64,000 bases of DNA from Chloroflexota bacterium. Its GTDB lineage: Bacteria; Chloroflexota; Chloroflexia; Thermomicrobiales; JADLAZ01. This document shows positions 50,423 to 58,879 of this stretch, piece after piece (within the stretch, counting starts at the first letter, position 1; every line of letters starts with the position of its first letter). The notes beneath the pieces were generated by a model that saw only the letters and a list, made by a program, of their open reading frames with translations, did no database searches and was not told the origin of the DNA. The stretch lies in the NCBI GenBank assembly GCA_020849725.1, contig JADLAZ010000160.1, positions 1-64,000 on the forward strand. The letters run 5' to 3'. The position numbers were made by a program, and so were the translations under genes.

Positions 50423-50452
50423 AGTATAGAACGCACGTTCGGCAGCGGTCAA
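50423..50452 (-). promoter_or_regulatory. LexA-controlled promoter of the ydjM-like gene
   Basis: On the minus strand TTGACC (50452-50447) and TATACT (50428-50423) are 18 bp apart. GAAC-GTGC-GTTC (50440-50429) fills the end of the spacer, directly against the -10. This is the same architecture as the imuA promoter. The start codon is about 45 bp downstream. Confidence 0.85.
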
Positions 50453-50569
50453 GCCGCGCGTGCCTCCTGTTCCTCCTTGCCCCACCCCCACACCTGTGAT
50501 ACCGTCGCGCGCGGTCAGCTGACCCATGCCTGGTCAGCGGCACGACCGAGTTGATGCGGGGGGAGCGCG

Positions 50570-50824
50570 GTGGGCTTTCTCGTCACCTTCCTCGATACCC
50601 TGCTGTGGGTGCTGTCGATCGCCATTATCGCCCGCACGCTGGTCTCCTGGTTCGACCCGGCCGGCCGCAGCGCCATCGCACGCATCCTGATCGACGTCAC
50701 CGAGCCGGTGGTGCGGCCGATCCGGCAGGTGATGCCACAGACGGGCATGATCGACTTCTCGCCGCTGGTGGCGCTGCTGCTGATCTTCCTGCTGCAGACG
50801 ATCCTGCGCAACGTCGTGCGCTGA
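50570..50824 (+). CDS. YggT family membrane protein
   Basis: This 84-aa protein has two transmembrane helices flanking SWFDPAGRSAIARILIDVTE and PVVRPIRQVMPQTGMIDFSP, the YggT signature. Family members sit near cell-division or membrane-homeostasis genes and are implicated in osmotic tolerance or FtsZ distribution. GTG 50570 follows GGGGGGAG. The amidase gene starts 22 bp later. Confidence 0.85.
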   Translation: MGFLVTFLDTLLWVLSIAIIARTLVSWFDPAGRSAIARILIDVTEPVVRPIRQVMPQTGMIDFSPLVALLLIFLLQTILRNVVR

Positions 50825-50846
50825 CGCGGCCGGGAGGAGCCAGGCC

Positions 50847-52262
50847 ATGGCCGCTGACGCCCTGTGCTTTCAGTCCGCCGTCACGCTGGCGCGGCGGCTG
50901 CGCGCGCGTGAGGTGTCGGCGGTCGAGGTGATGGACGCGCACCTGGCCCAGATCGACCGCGTCAACGTGCGCGTGAACGCCATGGTGACGCTCGTGCCCG
51001 AGGCGGCGCGGGCGGGGGCGCGCGCTGCCGATGCCGCGCTGGCCGCCGGTCGCCCGATCGGGCCGCTGCACGGGCTGCCGGTGGCGCACAAAGACTTGAC
51101 CGAGACGAAAGGTATCCGCACGACCTACGGCTCGCCGATCTACCGCGACGCCGTGCCGGAGCGGAACGCGCTGCTGGTCGACCGACTGCAAGCGGCCGGC
51201 GCCATCACCATCGGCAAGACCAACACGCCCGAGTTCGGCGCCGGCGCGCAGACGTTCAATCCGATCTTCGGCCCGACGCTGAACCCCTACGACCTGACCA
51301 AGACCTGCGGCGGCAGCAGTGGCGGCGCGGCCGTGGCCCTGGCTTGCGGCCTGGCGCCGCTCGCCGATGGCTCCGACCTGGGCGGCTCCCTGCGCATCCC
51401 GGCTAGCTTCTGCAACGTCGTCGGCTTTCGACCGTCGGCCGGGCGTGTGCCGCGCTGGCCGAACCCGCTGGCCTGGAACGCGCTGCCGGTCGTCGGTCCC
51501 ATGGCGCGCACCGTCGCCGACGTGGCCCTCATGCTGAGCGTGCTGGCCGGCCCCGACGCCCGCGACCCGCTCAGCCGGGCCGAGCCAGGCAGCGCGTTCG
51601 CCGGCCCGCTGGCGCGGGACTTCACCGGCGTGCGTGTCGCCTGGAGCCGCGACCTGGGTCTGCCGGTCGAGCCAGAGGTGGTGGCGGTACTGGCTCGTCT
51701 CCGGCCGGTGCTGACGGCGCTCGGCTGCGTCGTCGAGGATGGCGAGCCGGACTTCACCGACGCCGACGAAGTCTTCCTGACGCTGCGCGCCTGGGCGATG
51801 GCGGCGACAATGCAGGATCTGCTGCGCGACCATCGCGACCAACTGAAAGACACCGTCATCTGGAACATCGAGGCGGGGCTGCGCCTGACCGGCGCCGAGG
51901 TTGGCCGCGCCGAGCGGCTGAGAACGGAGATCTACGCCCGCGTGCTGGGCTTCCTGGACCGCCACGCATTCCTGCTGCTGCCGGTGACGCCCCTGCCGCC
52001 GTTCGATGTGCGCCAACCCTACCCGACCAGTGTCGCCGGTCAGGCGATGCCCAACTACATCGCCTGGGCGCGCACCTGCTACTTCATCACGATCACCGGT
52101 CTGCCAGCCATCTCTGTACCGGCCGGCTTCACCGACGACGGCCTGCCGGTCGGCCTGCAGATCGTCGGCCGTCCCGGCGACGACCTGGGCGTGCTGCAGC
52201 TGGCGCACGCCGTCGAGGCCGCCACCGGCTTCGGTCGTCAGCGCCCACCGTTCGATGAGTGA
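50847..52262 (+). CDS. Amidase signature family enzyme
   Basis: This 471-aa amidase has the catalytic triad Lys82 (PVAHKDLTETKG), cis-Ser157 (TCGGSSGGAAVALACG) and Ser181 (DGSDLGGSLRIPASFCNVVG). GLPAISVPAGFTDDGLPVGL and QIVGRPGDDLGVLQLAHAVE close the fold. GatA is possible in principle, but no gatB or gatC adjoins and the sequence lacks GatA-specific features I can identify, so a general amide hydrolase is likelier. It lies 22 bp after yggT. Confidence 0.9.
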   Translation: MAADALCFQSAVTLARRLRAREVSAVEVMDAHLAQIDRVNVRVNAMVTLVPEAARAGARAADAALAAGRPIGPLHGLPVAHKDLTETKGIRTTYGSPIYRDAVPERNALLVDRLQAAGAITIGKTNTPEFGAGAQTFNPIFGPTLNPYDLTKTCGGSSGGAAVALACGLAPLADGSDLGGSLRIPASFCNVVGFRPSAGRVPRWPNPLAWNALPVVGPMARTVADVALMLSVLAGPDARDPLSRAEPGSAFAGPLARDFTGVRVAWSRDLGLPVEPEVVAVLARLRPVLTALGCVVEDGEPDFTDADEVFLTLRAWAMAATMQDLLRDHRDQLKDTVIWNIEAGLRLTGAEVGRAERLRTEIYARVLGFLDRHAFLLLPVTPLPPFDVRQPYPTSVAGQAMPNYIAWARTCYFITITGLPAISVPAGFTDDGLPVGLQIVGRPGDDLGVLQLAHAVEAATGFGRQRPPFDE

Positions 52263-52371
52263 TGCGTGGGGAGTGCGGGCAACAATCGCCTTTCTGCGGG
52301 GCGCGACCGACTTCTACCGCGCCGGCTCGGTCAGGCCGCCACCCGGCAGTGCCACGCCCTGACTCGCCCGC

Positions 52372-52728
52372 TCACGCCTCCCCGGCCAGGGCCACTGCCT
52401 CTGCTGCCACCTCGACCAGGCCGCCGCCGTCCAGCGCCACGGTGACCGCGCCGTCGCTCAGCCGGACGCGCGTGACGTGGCCCGGTCCGGCCGGCGTCGT
52501 CACGCTCACCCCCAGCCGCAACCGGGTCGCCGGCAGCATCCAGCCATCATCAACCGCCGTCAGGCTGGCGCGCAGCGCGTCACACCAGCCGGCCGGCGGG
52601 CCATCGACGCAGCAGCCATCCGGCCGGGCGCACGGCCGCCGCCCCAGCAGCACCCCACCCAGGCTCGCTGGCGTCTCGTCACCCACGCTCGCCGCTGCTC
52701 CCCACCACCCCACCGGGCCACTCGTCAC
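52372..52728 (-). CDS. Small Cys-containing protein downstream of holB
   Basis: This 118-aa protein overlaps the end of the holB-like gene by 4 bp (ATGA), the main argument that it is real. It has a Cys cluster (CARPDGCC, then GWC) and a C-terminal beta-rich stretch (LGVSVTTPAGPGHVTRVRLS, DGAVTVALDGGG) that could be a small SH3-like barrel. No family is recognised. The position suggests a DNA replication or signalling accessory. Confidence 0.55.
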   Translation of the reverse strand: MTSGPVGWWGAAASVGDETPASLGGVLLGRRPCARPDGCCVDGPPAGWCDALRASLTAVDDGWMLPATRLRLGVSVTTPAGPGHVTRVRLSDGAVTVALDGGGLVEVAAEAVALAGEA

Positions 52729-53843
52729 GCATCGAACCGAGGCCAGGTCAGCACCATCGCCTCCAGCGCCAGGCGGGGGCTGACATTCTGGCGCAGGTGC
52801 AGCGCCGCCGCTCTCGTGGCCGCCAGCGCCGCCGCTGCCTCGGCCAGCGTCAGGCGCTCGGCCAGCGCCGACAACTCGGGCAGGCTTGGCGCGTGGAGCG
52901 CCAGCGCCGGGGCGCCGCCGGTCAGCAGCAGCAGGTCGCGCCAGACGCCAATCAGCAGGTCGAGGTCGGCCTCGGCCTCGCGCCAGTCGGCCTTGCCGAA
53001 GCGGCTGGCCAGGTCATCGATCCCCTGCAACCGGCCCAGTGCACCGGCCGACAGCAGCGCCAGCGCCCGCCGCAGCCCGGCCTGACGCGCCTCCAGCAGC
53101 GCCGGATCGGTCGCGGCGCGCACTGCCCAACCGGCACGCCCCTGAGCCAGCGCCGCCAGATCGCGCGCCATCGCCTCGGCCACGCCCTGCCGCTCGACCA
53201 GGTAGCAGGCGATATCGGCGGCGCTGACCGGCCCGAGCGCGATCCGCTGACAGCGAGAGCGCAACGTCGGCAGCACCGCCTCGGCCTCCGGCGCGATCAG
53301 GATCAACACCGCGAATGGCGGCGGCTCCTCCAGCGTCTTCAACAGTGCGCTCGCCGCTGGCAGCCCGCCGCCACCGCTCATCGTCTCGGCATCCTCGACG
53401 ATCGCCACGCGCCAGCGCGCCTCCAGCGGCCGCAGCACCAGCCGCTCGCGCAGGCCACGCACACTCTCGATGGTGATGTTGCGGTTGCGGCTGCCGCGCG
53501 CCTCGGCTGCCGCCTGCTGGCCGGCCAGGCTGAGTACCTCGACATCAGGATGCACGCCGCGCGCCACCTTGCGGCAGCCGGCGCAGATGCCACAGGCGAC
53601 CGTGGCCGGGCCGGTGTCGGCGCCGGTCGCACACACCAGCGCACTGGCGAACAGCCGCGCCAGCGTCGCCCGACCGCTCGCCTCCGGGCCAGTGATCAGG
53701 TAGGCGTGGGCAATGTGGTTGCTCGACAGCGACCTCCGCAGCGTCGCCACCGCCGCGCCGTGGCCGGCGATCGGCCAGCCGTCGCCCGCGCTCGCCGCCG
53801 GCGGTCCGATCGCGGTGATCGGTTCGGTCGGCTCGACACTCAT
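52725..53843 (-). CDS. holB: DNA polymerase III delta' subunit-like clamp loader protein
   Basis: This 372-aa AAA+ clamp-loader subunit has IAGHGAAVATLRRSLSSNHI and AHAYLITGPEASGRATLARL. The Walker A is degenerate (G-x4-GR-T rather than GKT), as in delta'. Zinc-binding cysteines appear in VACGICAGCRKVARGVHPDV, and SALLKTLEEPPPFAVLILIA with the SRC motif LRSRCQRIALGP follows. This fits delta' rather than gamma/tau. It is the middle gene of a three-gene operon: NERD-like protein, holB, small Cys protein. Confidence 0.88.
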   Translation of the reverse strand: MSVEPTEPITAIGPPAASAGDGWPIAGHGAAVATLRRSLSSNHIAHAYLITGPEASGRATLARLFASALVCATGADTGPATVACGICAGCRKVARGVHPDVEVLSLAGQQAAAEARGSRNRNITIESVRGLRERLVLRPLEARWRVAIVEDAETMSGGGGLPAASALLKTLEEPPPFAVLILIAPEAEAVLPTLRSRCQRIALGPVSAADIACYLVERQGVAEAMARDLAALAQGRAGWAVRAATDPALLEARQAGLRRALALLSAGALGRLQGIDDLASRFGKADWREAEADLDLLIGVWRDLLLLTGGAPALALHAPSLPELSALAERLTLAEAAAALAATRAAALHLRQNVSPRLALEAMVLTWPRFDA

Positions 53844-53882
53844 CGCTCGCCCCTGCCGAACTCCGCTCCGGTCCCGTCGGCG

Positions 53883-54755
53883 CTACGGCCGCTGCCGCAG
53901 GCGCGGCACGGGACTGGTGCTGCGCGGCTTGCTCGTCTCGGCGGTGTCGAGCGTCTGGATGGCGCCGCTGAGTAGCTTGACAATCTGGAGGCGTTGCCCA
54001 CCGGCCAGCATGTTCGCCGTCGACTTCTCGCGCAGCAGCCCCGACAGGTCTTCAACCCGGCGGATCGGGATGTCCGAGTCCTCAACGGTCAACTCGACGC
54101 GCGGGCTTGTGAAGACGATGATCGAGTCGACCTGGACCGTGAAGCCGTTGGCGTGCAGGTGCTCCTGCAACCCCTGCGCCTGAGCGGCGGCGTCGGCGTG
54201 CGGGTTGCCGACCGGCGGACCAGACAGGTTCAGCAGCCGGGCATAGATCTTCGCGCCCTTCGTCCAGCGGCCACCGCGGTAGGTAATCTTGCCGAAGTTG
54301 CTGCGACCGATCAGCACCGTCACGCCGCCCGGATGAACGACGACATGATCGTAGGTCCGGCGGTCGATGCGTAGGTAGTGGAAGATGGCGTAACGGTCGT
54401 TCAGACGGCGCAGGTGACTGTCGAGCACCTTGTCCTGGCGCGGGCGGCCGGGCGCCTCCGACCACTTGGTCAGCCCTTGCAAGCCGGCGTTGAAGCAGAT
54501 GAAGCCGGCAATCAGGCCGCCATAGGAGAGCAGGATCCAGACACTCAGGTTCTGCTCGGCCATGCTGGTCATGACGTTGCTGAGGATCAGCACGGTCACC
54601 AGCAGCACCACGCCGACTGCCGTCAGCCCGCGCGCCTGGAGCCGCTGCGCGCGCACGCGCCCAATATCCCGAAAGAACTGCACCGTCGTCCGCCGTTCCC
54701 CAGCCGGTGCCGCCTGGCCCGCCCCGACCGGTCTTGCCCGCCACGGCGGCCGCAT
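53883..54755 (-). CDS. Membrane-anchored NERD-domain-like protein
   Basis: This 290-aa protein has two N-terminal transmembrane segments (GVVLLVTVLILSNVM, VWILLSYGGLIAGFICF). A soluble domain follows with KVLDSHLRRLNDRYAIFHYL, DHVVVHPGGVTVLIGRSNFG and VDSIIVFTSPRVELTVEDSD, matching nuclease-related NERD domains, whose enzymatic activity is mostly unproven. The start could also be GTG 54683. It lies 39 bp upstream of holB on the same strand, suggesting co-expression with DNA replication. Confidence 0.75.
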   Translation of the reverse strand: MRPPWRARPVGAGQAAPAGERRTTVQFFRDIGRVRAQRLQARGLTAVGVVLLVTVLILSNVMTSMAEQNLSVWILLSYGGLIAGFICFNAGLQGLTKWSEAPGRPRQDKVLDSHLRRLNDRYAIFHYLRIDRRTYDHVVVHPGGVTVLIGRSNFGKITYRGGRWTKGAKIYARLLNLSGPPVGNPHADAAAQAQGLQEHLHANGFTVQVDSIIVFTSPRVELTVEDSDIPIRRVEDLSGLLREKSTANMLAGGQRLQIVKLLSGAIQTLDTAETSKPRSTSPVPRLRQRP

Positions 54756-54973
54756 GCTCGCCGCCGCCGGGTCCGCCAGAATCGCTCAAGTATAGGGGCC
54801 ATCAGCCGGCCCGGTCAACGTCGCGATTGGCGCCGGGGCCCTACCCAGCCCTACCCGACCTCTTGTGCCTCCTGGCGCGATCCGATAATGATGGTATACA
54901 CTTGTCGCGTGTGGGCGCGCGCCACGTGTTCTGGCTTGTGTCCCGCCTGGTTTTCCTTGATGCAGGGTTGTGC

Positions 54974-56092
54974 ATGCGCGCGCATCGCCACATGCTCATC
55001 ACCGCGGCGCTAGCCTGGTGGCTGGTGCCGATGCTGGCCGGCTGCGCGGCGTGGCCCGCCGCGGCGGATCCGACCGGGCCCCCGATGGGCACGGTGGGGA
55101 GAGATGGGCCGGAGCGCACTGACACGGCGGACAGCGCCGGTGGGACTGCCATCGCGCCGGCCCAGGGTGTCGCGGTGACGTCAGGCGGGTCAGATGTGAC
55201 CGAGATCGAGCGGGAGCGGTTACCTGCACCGGGGCTGGACTGGGCGGCCGACATGCCGGCGCCAGCGCCGGTCGTGGCGGCCACGGCCGTCCCAACGGCG
55301 CGACCGACCCTGGCCGCCACGACCGGCGACGACTTTCTGTACGTGCCGCCGTCGGCGATGGTGAAGCAGCCGGTGACCGTGCTGGTGGCGCTCCACGGTG
55401 TCGGTGCGGAGGGGCGCGGCTTCTGCAAGAACCTGTTAGCCGAGGCGGACCGCAACGGCTGGGTCGTGCTGGCGCCGACCTACCGCTACGGCAACTGGCA
55501 TGATCCGGCGGCCGTGGCGCGCGACGACCTGACGATCCTGCCGCGCCTCAAAGCCGCCATCGACGCCGTGCCGGAGCGCACCGGCCTGCGCGTGCGTGAC
55601 CGGGCGCTGCTCTACGGCTTCTCCCGCGGCGGCCAGGTCGCACACCGTTTCGCCCTGGCCTTTCCGCGCGCGGTGTTGGGCGTGGCGACGCTCTCGGCCG
55701 GCACCTACACCCTGCCGGTCAGCGAGTGGGGCGCCAATGGCGCGCACCGCCCACTGCCGTTGCCATTCGGCACCGCCGATCTGGGCACACGGCTAGGCAT
55801 CACGCCGGACACGGCGGCACTGGGCCGGGTCTCGTTCTGGGTCGGCGTCGGCGGGCAGGACAATCGCGACGCCGACGTGCCGCCGGCCTGGACCGCCTAC
55901 ATCGGCCCAAACCGCGTCGAGCGCGCCCGGTCGTTCAAAGCCGCGCTCGATCGCCTGGGCATCCCAGCCGCGCTGACCATCTTCCCGGGCGTCGACCACA
56001 GCGAGACACCGGCTATGCGCGCCGCCGCCAGTGCCTACCTGCGTGGCCTGGTCACAGCCGACGCCGGCCCACGGGCGATCGTGGCATCGTAG
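54974..56092 (+). CDS. Secreted alpha/beta hydrolase (esterase/polyhydroxybutyrate depolymerase-like) lipoprotein
   Basis: This 372-aa protein has signal sequence HMLITAALAWWLVPMLAGC, with Cys in the lipobox. A long Pro/Ala/Thr linker to about residue 125 follows. The hydrolase domain shows VTVLVALHGVGAEGRGF, the nucleophile elbow GFSRGGQVAHRFALAFP, the Asp region VGVGGQDNRDADV and the catalytic His in FPGVDHSETPAM. Esterase or lipase-type activity outside the membrane is expected; the substrate is unknown. It is monocistronic between divergent and convergent neighbours. A weak -10 (GATAAT at 54884-54889) lies upstream. Confidence 0.87.
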   Translation: MRAHRHMLITAALAWWLVPMLAGCAAWPAAADPTGPPMGTVGRDGPERTDTADSAGGTAIAPAQGVAVTSGGSDVTEIERERLPAPGLDWAADMPAPAPVVAATAVPTARPTLAATTGDDFLYVPPSAMVKQPVTVLVALHGVGAEGRGFCKNLLAEADRNGWVVLAPTYRYGNWHDPAAVARDDLTILPRLKAAIDAVPERTGLRVRDRALLYGFSRGGQVAHRFALAFPRAVLGVATLSAGTYTLPVSEWGANGAHRPLPLPFGTADLGTRLGITPDTAALGRVSFWVGVGGQDNRDADVPPAWTAYIGPNRVERARSFKAALDRLGIPAALTIFPGVDHSETPAMRAAASAYLRGLVTADAGPRAIVAS

Positions 56093-56118
56093 CCGGTCGC
56101 CACCGTCGAGGCTGGCGA

Positions 56119-56364
56119 CTACCGTCTCGGCCGCCGCGACTGCCACACGAACACGCCCACCAGGCAGACGCCCCACAGCACCAGCACCAGCACCAGCGAG
56201 TACGGCAGCGGCGGCAGGCGCACCCGCACCAGCAGCATCAGCCCGATCAGCACGACGGCGGTCACGGACAGCGACGGCAGAATGCTGCGCTCCAGTGGCG
56301 TCCAACGCGTCCGGCGCGGGTCACGGTGGCGGTCGGTGTCGGGCGGGCGATCGGTGTCGGACAT
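56119..56364 (-). CDS. Small two-helix membrane protein
   Basis: This 81-aa protein has a charged N-terminus (Asp/Arg-rich, about 28 residues), two hydrophobic helices (LSVTAVVLIGLMLLVRV and YSLVLVLVLWGVCLVGVFVW) and a basic end. It is plausible as an integral membrane protein because the two helices alternate cleanly with polar ends. No family is recognised. It converges with the esterase gene, 26 bp apart. Confidence 0.55.
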   Translation of the reverse strand: MSDTDRPPDTDRHRDPRRTRWTPLERSILPSLSVTAVVLIGLMLLVRVRLPPLPYSLVLVLVLWGVCLVGVFVWQSRRPRR

Positions 56365-56463
56365 GGGCGCTCCCAGCGGCTCGGGATGGGGGCCATGGCG
56401 CGGCCGTCACGCGCGGCAGCATCTTGGCAACGCCCGGCCCGTCTGGTAGGATAGCGACGGTGC

Positions 56464-56534
56464 TGGGGAGTCGTCTAGCGGTAGGACGCGTGACTCTGGA
56501 TCACGAAGCTGGGGTTCGAATCCCTGCTCCCCAA
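56464..56534 (+). tRNA. tRNA-Gln (anticodon CUG)
   Basis: A complete cloverleaf is visible. The acceptor stem TGGGGAG pairs with CTCCCCA. The anticodon stem CGTGA/TCACG has loop CTCTGGA, placing CTG at positions 34-36. The T arm has loop TTCGAAT. The discriminator base is A and CCA is not encoded. UUG and other isoacceptors are not in the window. Confidence 0.93.
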
Positions 56535-56585
56535 TCGTGACGCGGCGGCGAGAGTGATCGCCGTCGTTTTGTTATCCGTCGCCAT

Positions 56586-57338
56586 CTATCGGGGGGTGGG
56601 GCGGCCGGTTTCGCGCTCATACTCGCGCGCCTTGTCGTCGTTCGGCGGGTAGTAGTCGAGTACGGAGCCGCCAGCCTCGACCTTGTTTCGGATCCAGACC
56701 TCCAGGTCCTCTTTGCCGGGTCCGTGGTGCGCGACCTCCTCGGCCAGGTCCAGCGGCATCGCCAGCAGCCCCTCGTCGTCGGCCAGGATGACATCGCCCG
56801 GCAGCACCTGGCAGCCGCCCATGTTGACCGGCAGATCGTAGGCAACGGCGGCGACGTCGCGCGGGCTGGCCGACGGATGAAAGGCGCTGGCAAAGACCGG
56901 CAAACCGACCTCCTTGAGGTACGGCGTATCCCGCACAGCACCGTGGATGGCAGCAGCTACCGCACCACGCACCTTGATGCGAGTCGCCAGGATATCGCCG
57001 ATGATGCCAGAGGTCGGCACACCCAGCGCGTCAATGCATAGGATGTCGCCCGGCTCGAGCGCCTCGATAGCGACGATCTCCGGCGAGCGTCGCCGTGCCG
57101 CCGGGTCGAACGGCGTCACCGGCCCGCGACGCATCAGGTACTGGCAGGTGCGTGCTCGGCCAACCAAACGCACGCCCAACCCGAGCGGCGCGATCGGCAG
57201 GATGCCCTGGAAGTACGTGTTGCGCCAGCCCTTGCCGAACAGCATGTGAAACGCGGTGGCGGTGCTGACATGGGCCAGGTCATCGCGGATGGCGGCCAGA
57301 CGCTCGGCATCGGCGCGGCTCCAGGTTAGACCGGACAT
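56586..57338 (-). CDS. RraA-like family protein (HMG/CHA aldolase-like fold)
   Basis: This 250-aa protein has LAHVSTATAFHMLFGKGW, LEPGDILCIDALGVPTSGII, GDILATRIKVRGAVAAAIHG, AVRDTPYLKEVGLPVFASAF and VLPGDVILADDEGLLAMPLD. This is the RraA/4-hydroxy-4-methyl-2-oxoglutarate aldolase fold, including the G-x-R-D acidic site (HGAVRD). Enzymatic role is inferred: oxaloacetate decarboxylase or aldolase in aromatic catabolism is common, RNase E inhibition is not expected here. ATG 57338 with GAGGAAC upstream is chosen. Confidence 0.87.
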   Translation of the reverse strand: MSGLTWSRADAERLAAIRDDLAHVSTATAFHMLFGKGWRNTYFQGILPIAPLGLGVRLVGRARTCQYLMRRGPVTPFDPAARRRSPEIVAIEALEPGDILCIDALGVPTSGIIGDILATRIKVRGAVAAAIHGAVRDTPYLKEVGLPVFASAFHPSASPRDVAAVAYDLPVNMGGCQVLPGDVILADDEGLLAMPLDLAEEVAHHGPGKEDLEVWIRNKVEAGGSVLDYYPPNDDKAREYERETGRPTPR

Positions 57339-57470
57339 GGGCGGTTCCTCCCGTCGGGACGTGCGGCGAGTCGGCATGGCCAGGTTAGCACGAGCGACCG
57401 GGCGCAGGAAGATGGTGACGAGCGGAGGGAGCGGCCGGATGTGGCACTGGATGCGGGAGTCCACCGGCTT

Positions 57471-57706
57471 CTGGAGTATGACGGCACGCCTCGGTTGGCT
57501 GCGGTTCGTCCCGGTCGGCAATCGGACGGCGGTCGAGGTCGCCCACGCGGACGGGCTGGGCAGTGTGCAGGCGCTGCCAGATGGGGCCGGGGCCCTGGTG
57601 CAGACGCAGGCGACGGATAAGTTCGGGATGCCGACGGGGACTGTCGGGGTGAGTGGGCACCCGTTCGGTTACACGGGGGAGCAGCCGGACGGGGCGACCG
57701 GGCTGG
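57471..57706 (+). pseudogene. RHS-repeat protein fragment
   Basis: One frame reads LEYDGTPRLAAVRPG. After a one-base shift another reads HADGLGSVQALPDGAGALVQ, then PFGYTGEQPDGATGL. This is the end of the RHS core (consensus HxDGLGSVxALTDxxG...PFGYTGEQxDxxTGL). No start, repeats or toxin tip remain. It lies in the gap between the RraA-like gene and the ABC operon. Confidence 0.75.
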
Positions 57707-57769
57707 GTCGTCGTCAATGCCGCCAGGCGCGGTCGCCCCATTGATCGGCGATTCGCCGGCGCGCTTGCC

Positions 57770-57825
57770 TTGACATGGATCGCTTCGCTTCGGTAGCATG
57801 GTGACTGTTGATAGGCATATGCAGA
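57770..57825 (+). promoter_or_regulatory. Promoter and possible operator of the sugar ABC operon
   Basis: TTGACA at 57770-57775 is a perfect -35, and TAGCAT at 57794-57799 a fair -10 with an 18-bp spacer. A small palindrome GCATATGC at 57818-57825 lies just after the expected start and could be part of a regulator site. The first permease gene starts at 57914. Confidence 0.55.
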
Positions 57826-57913
57826 TCGTGGGCGACGCTCGCCGCACCACGATCCCCAGTCGCTGACGTCGTGCCGACCAGCGACGGCTCGGCCGCCGGT
57901 GAGGAGTGTAGTT

Positions 57914-58876
57914 ATGGAGTCGTCGGCTGTCCGATCGCTGGCCCACCAGGAGGGGCCATCGCTCCTGGCGCGGTTGGTCGGCGCGAGCAGCCCACTCCAG
58001 ATGCGCAAGGCATTGTGGGGCTATCTCTTCCTGTTGCCCTGGGTTCTCGGCCTGATCATCTTCTGGATTGGACCGATCGTCGCGTCAGCCTTGCTCAGCT
58101 TCACCGAATACGACGTCATCAGCGACCCGCGCTGGGTCGGGCTGGCCAACTATCAGCAGGCCTTCTTTAAGGATGATTTGTTCTGGCCGTCGCTCGGCCG
58201 CACCTTCCTGTTCAGCTTCATTGTCGTGCCGGTCGGACTGGCCGGGTCGCTGGGTCTGGCGATGCTGCTCAACCTCGGGCTGCGCGGCACGAACACCTTT
58301 CGCACGATCTATTTCATGCCCCACCTGACGCCAGCGGTGGCGCTGGCGCTGCTGTGGTCGTGGCTGTTCCATCCGACGGTTGGGCCGGTCAACGCCGCGC
58401 TCGGCCTGGTCGGCATTTCGGGACCGGCCTGGCTGCAGAGCCAGCAGTGGGCGCTGCCGGCGGTGATTATCATCAGCCTGTGGGCCAACTGGGGCGGCAA
58501 CGCCATGCTCATCTTCCTGGCCGGCCTGCAGGGTGTGCCGCAGGAGTTGATGGACGCCGCTCACATCGACGGCGCCGGCGCCTGGTCGCGCTTCTGGCAC
58601 ATCACCATCCCGATGATCTCGCCGACGATCCTGTTCAACTTGATTCTCGGCATCATCGGCTCGCTGCAAGTGTTCACGCTGGCCTTCGTGCTGACCAAGG
58701 GCGGGCCGGTCTACGCCACCTGGTTCTTCGCACTGCACATCTATAACAACGCCTTTGCGTACTTCAAGATGGGCTACGGCTCGGCGCTGGCATGGATCTT
58801 CGTCATCATTCTCCTGATCTTCACCTTCATCCAGCTCGGGCTGTCGCGGCGCTGGGTCTTCTACGGCGGGGAGTAA
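57914..58876 (+). CDS. Sugar ABC transporter permease (MalF/UgpA type)
   Basis: This 320-aa protein has about six transmembrane helices. The first follows LLARLVGASSPLQMRKALWG and begins YLFLLPWVLGLIIFWIGPI. The coupling (EAA) loop is QELMDAAHIDGAGAWSRFWH then ITIPMISPT. It forms half of the membrane channel of a family 1 sugar importer. GGAG precedes ATG 57914. The second permease gene starts 3 bp after its stop. Confidence 0.92.
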   Translation: MESSAVRSLAHQEGPSLLARLVGASSPLQMRKALWGYLFLLPWVLGLIIFWIGPIVASALLSFTEYDVISDPRWVGLANYQQAFFKDDLFWPSLGRTFLFSFIVVPVGLAGSLGLAMLLNLGLRGTNTFRTIYFMPHLTPAVALALLWSWLFHPTVGPVNAALGLVGISGPAWLQSQQWALPAVIIISLWANWGGNAMLIFLAGLQGVPQELMDAAHIDGAGAWSRFWHITIPMISPTILFNLILGIIGSLQVFTLAFVLTKGGPVYATWFFALHIYNNAFAYFKMGYGSALAWIFVIILLIFTFIQLGLSRRWVFYGGE

Positions 58877-58879
58877 GCC

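Noticed and set aside
52725..53843. DnaX (gamma/tau) instead of delta'
   Set aside because: The Walker A lysine is replaced (GPEASGRAT), and length and domain layout fit delta'.
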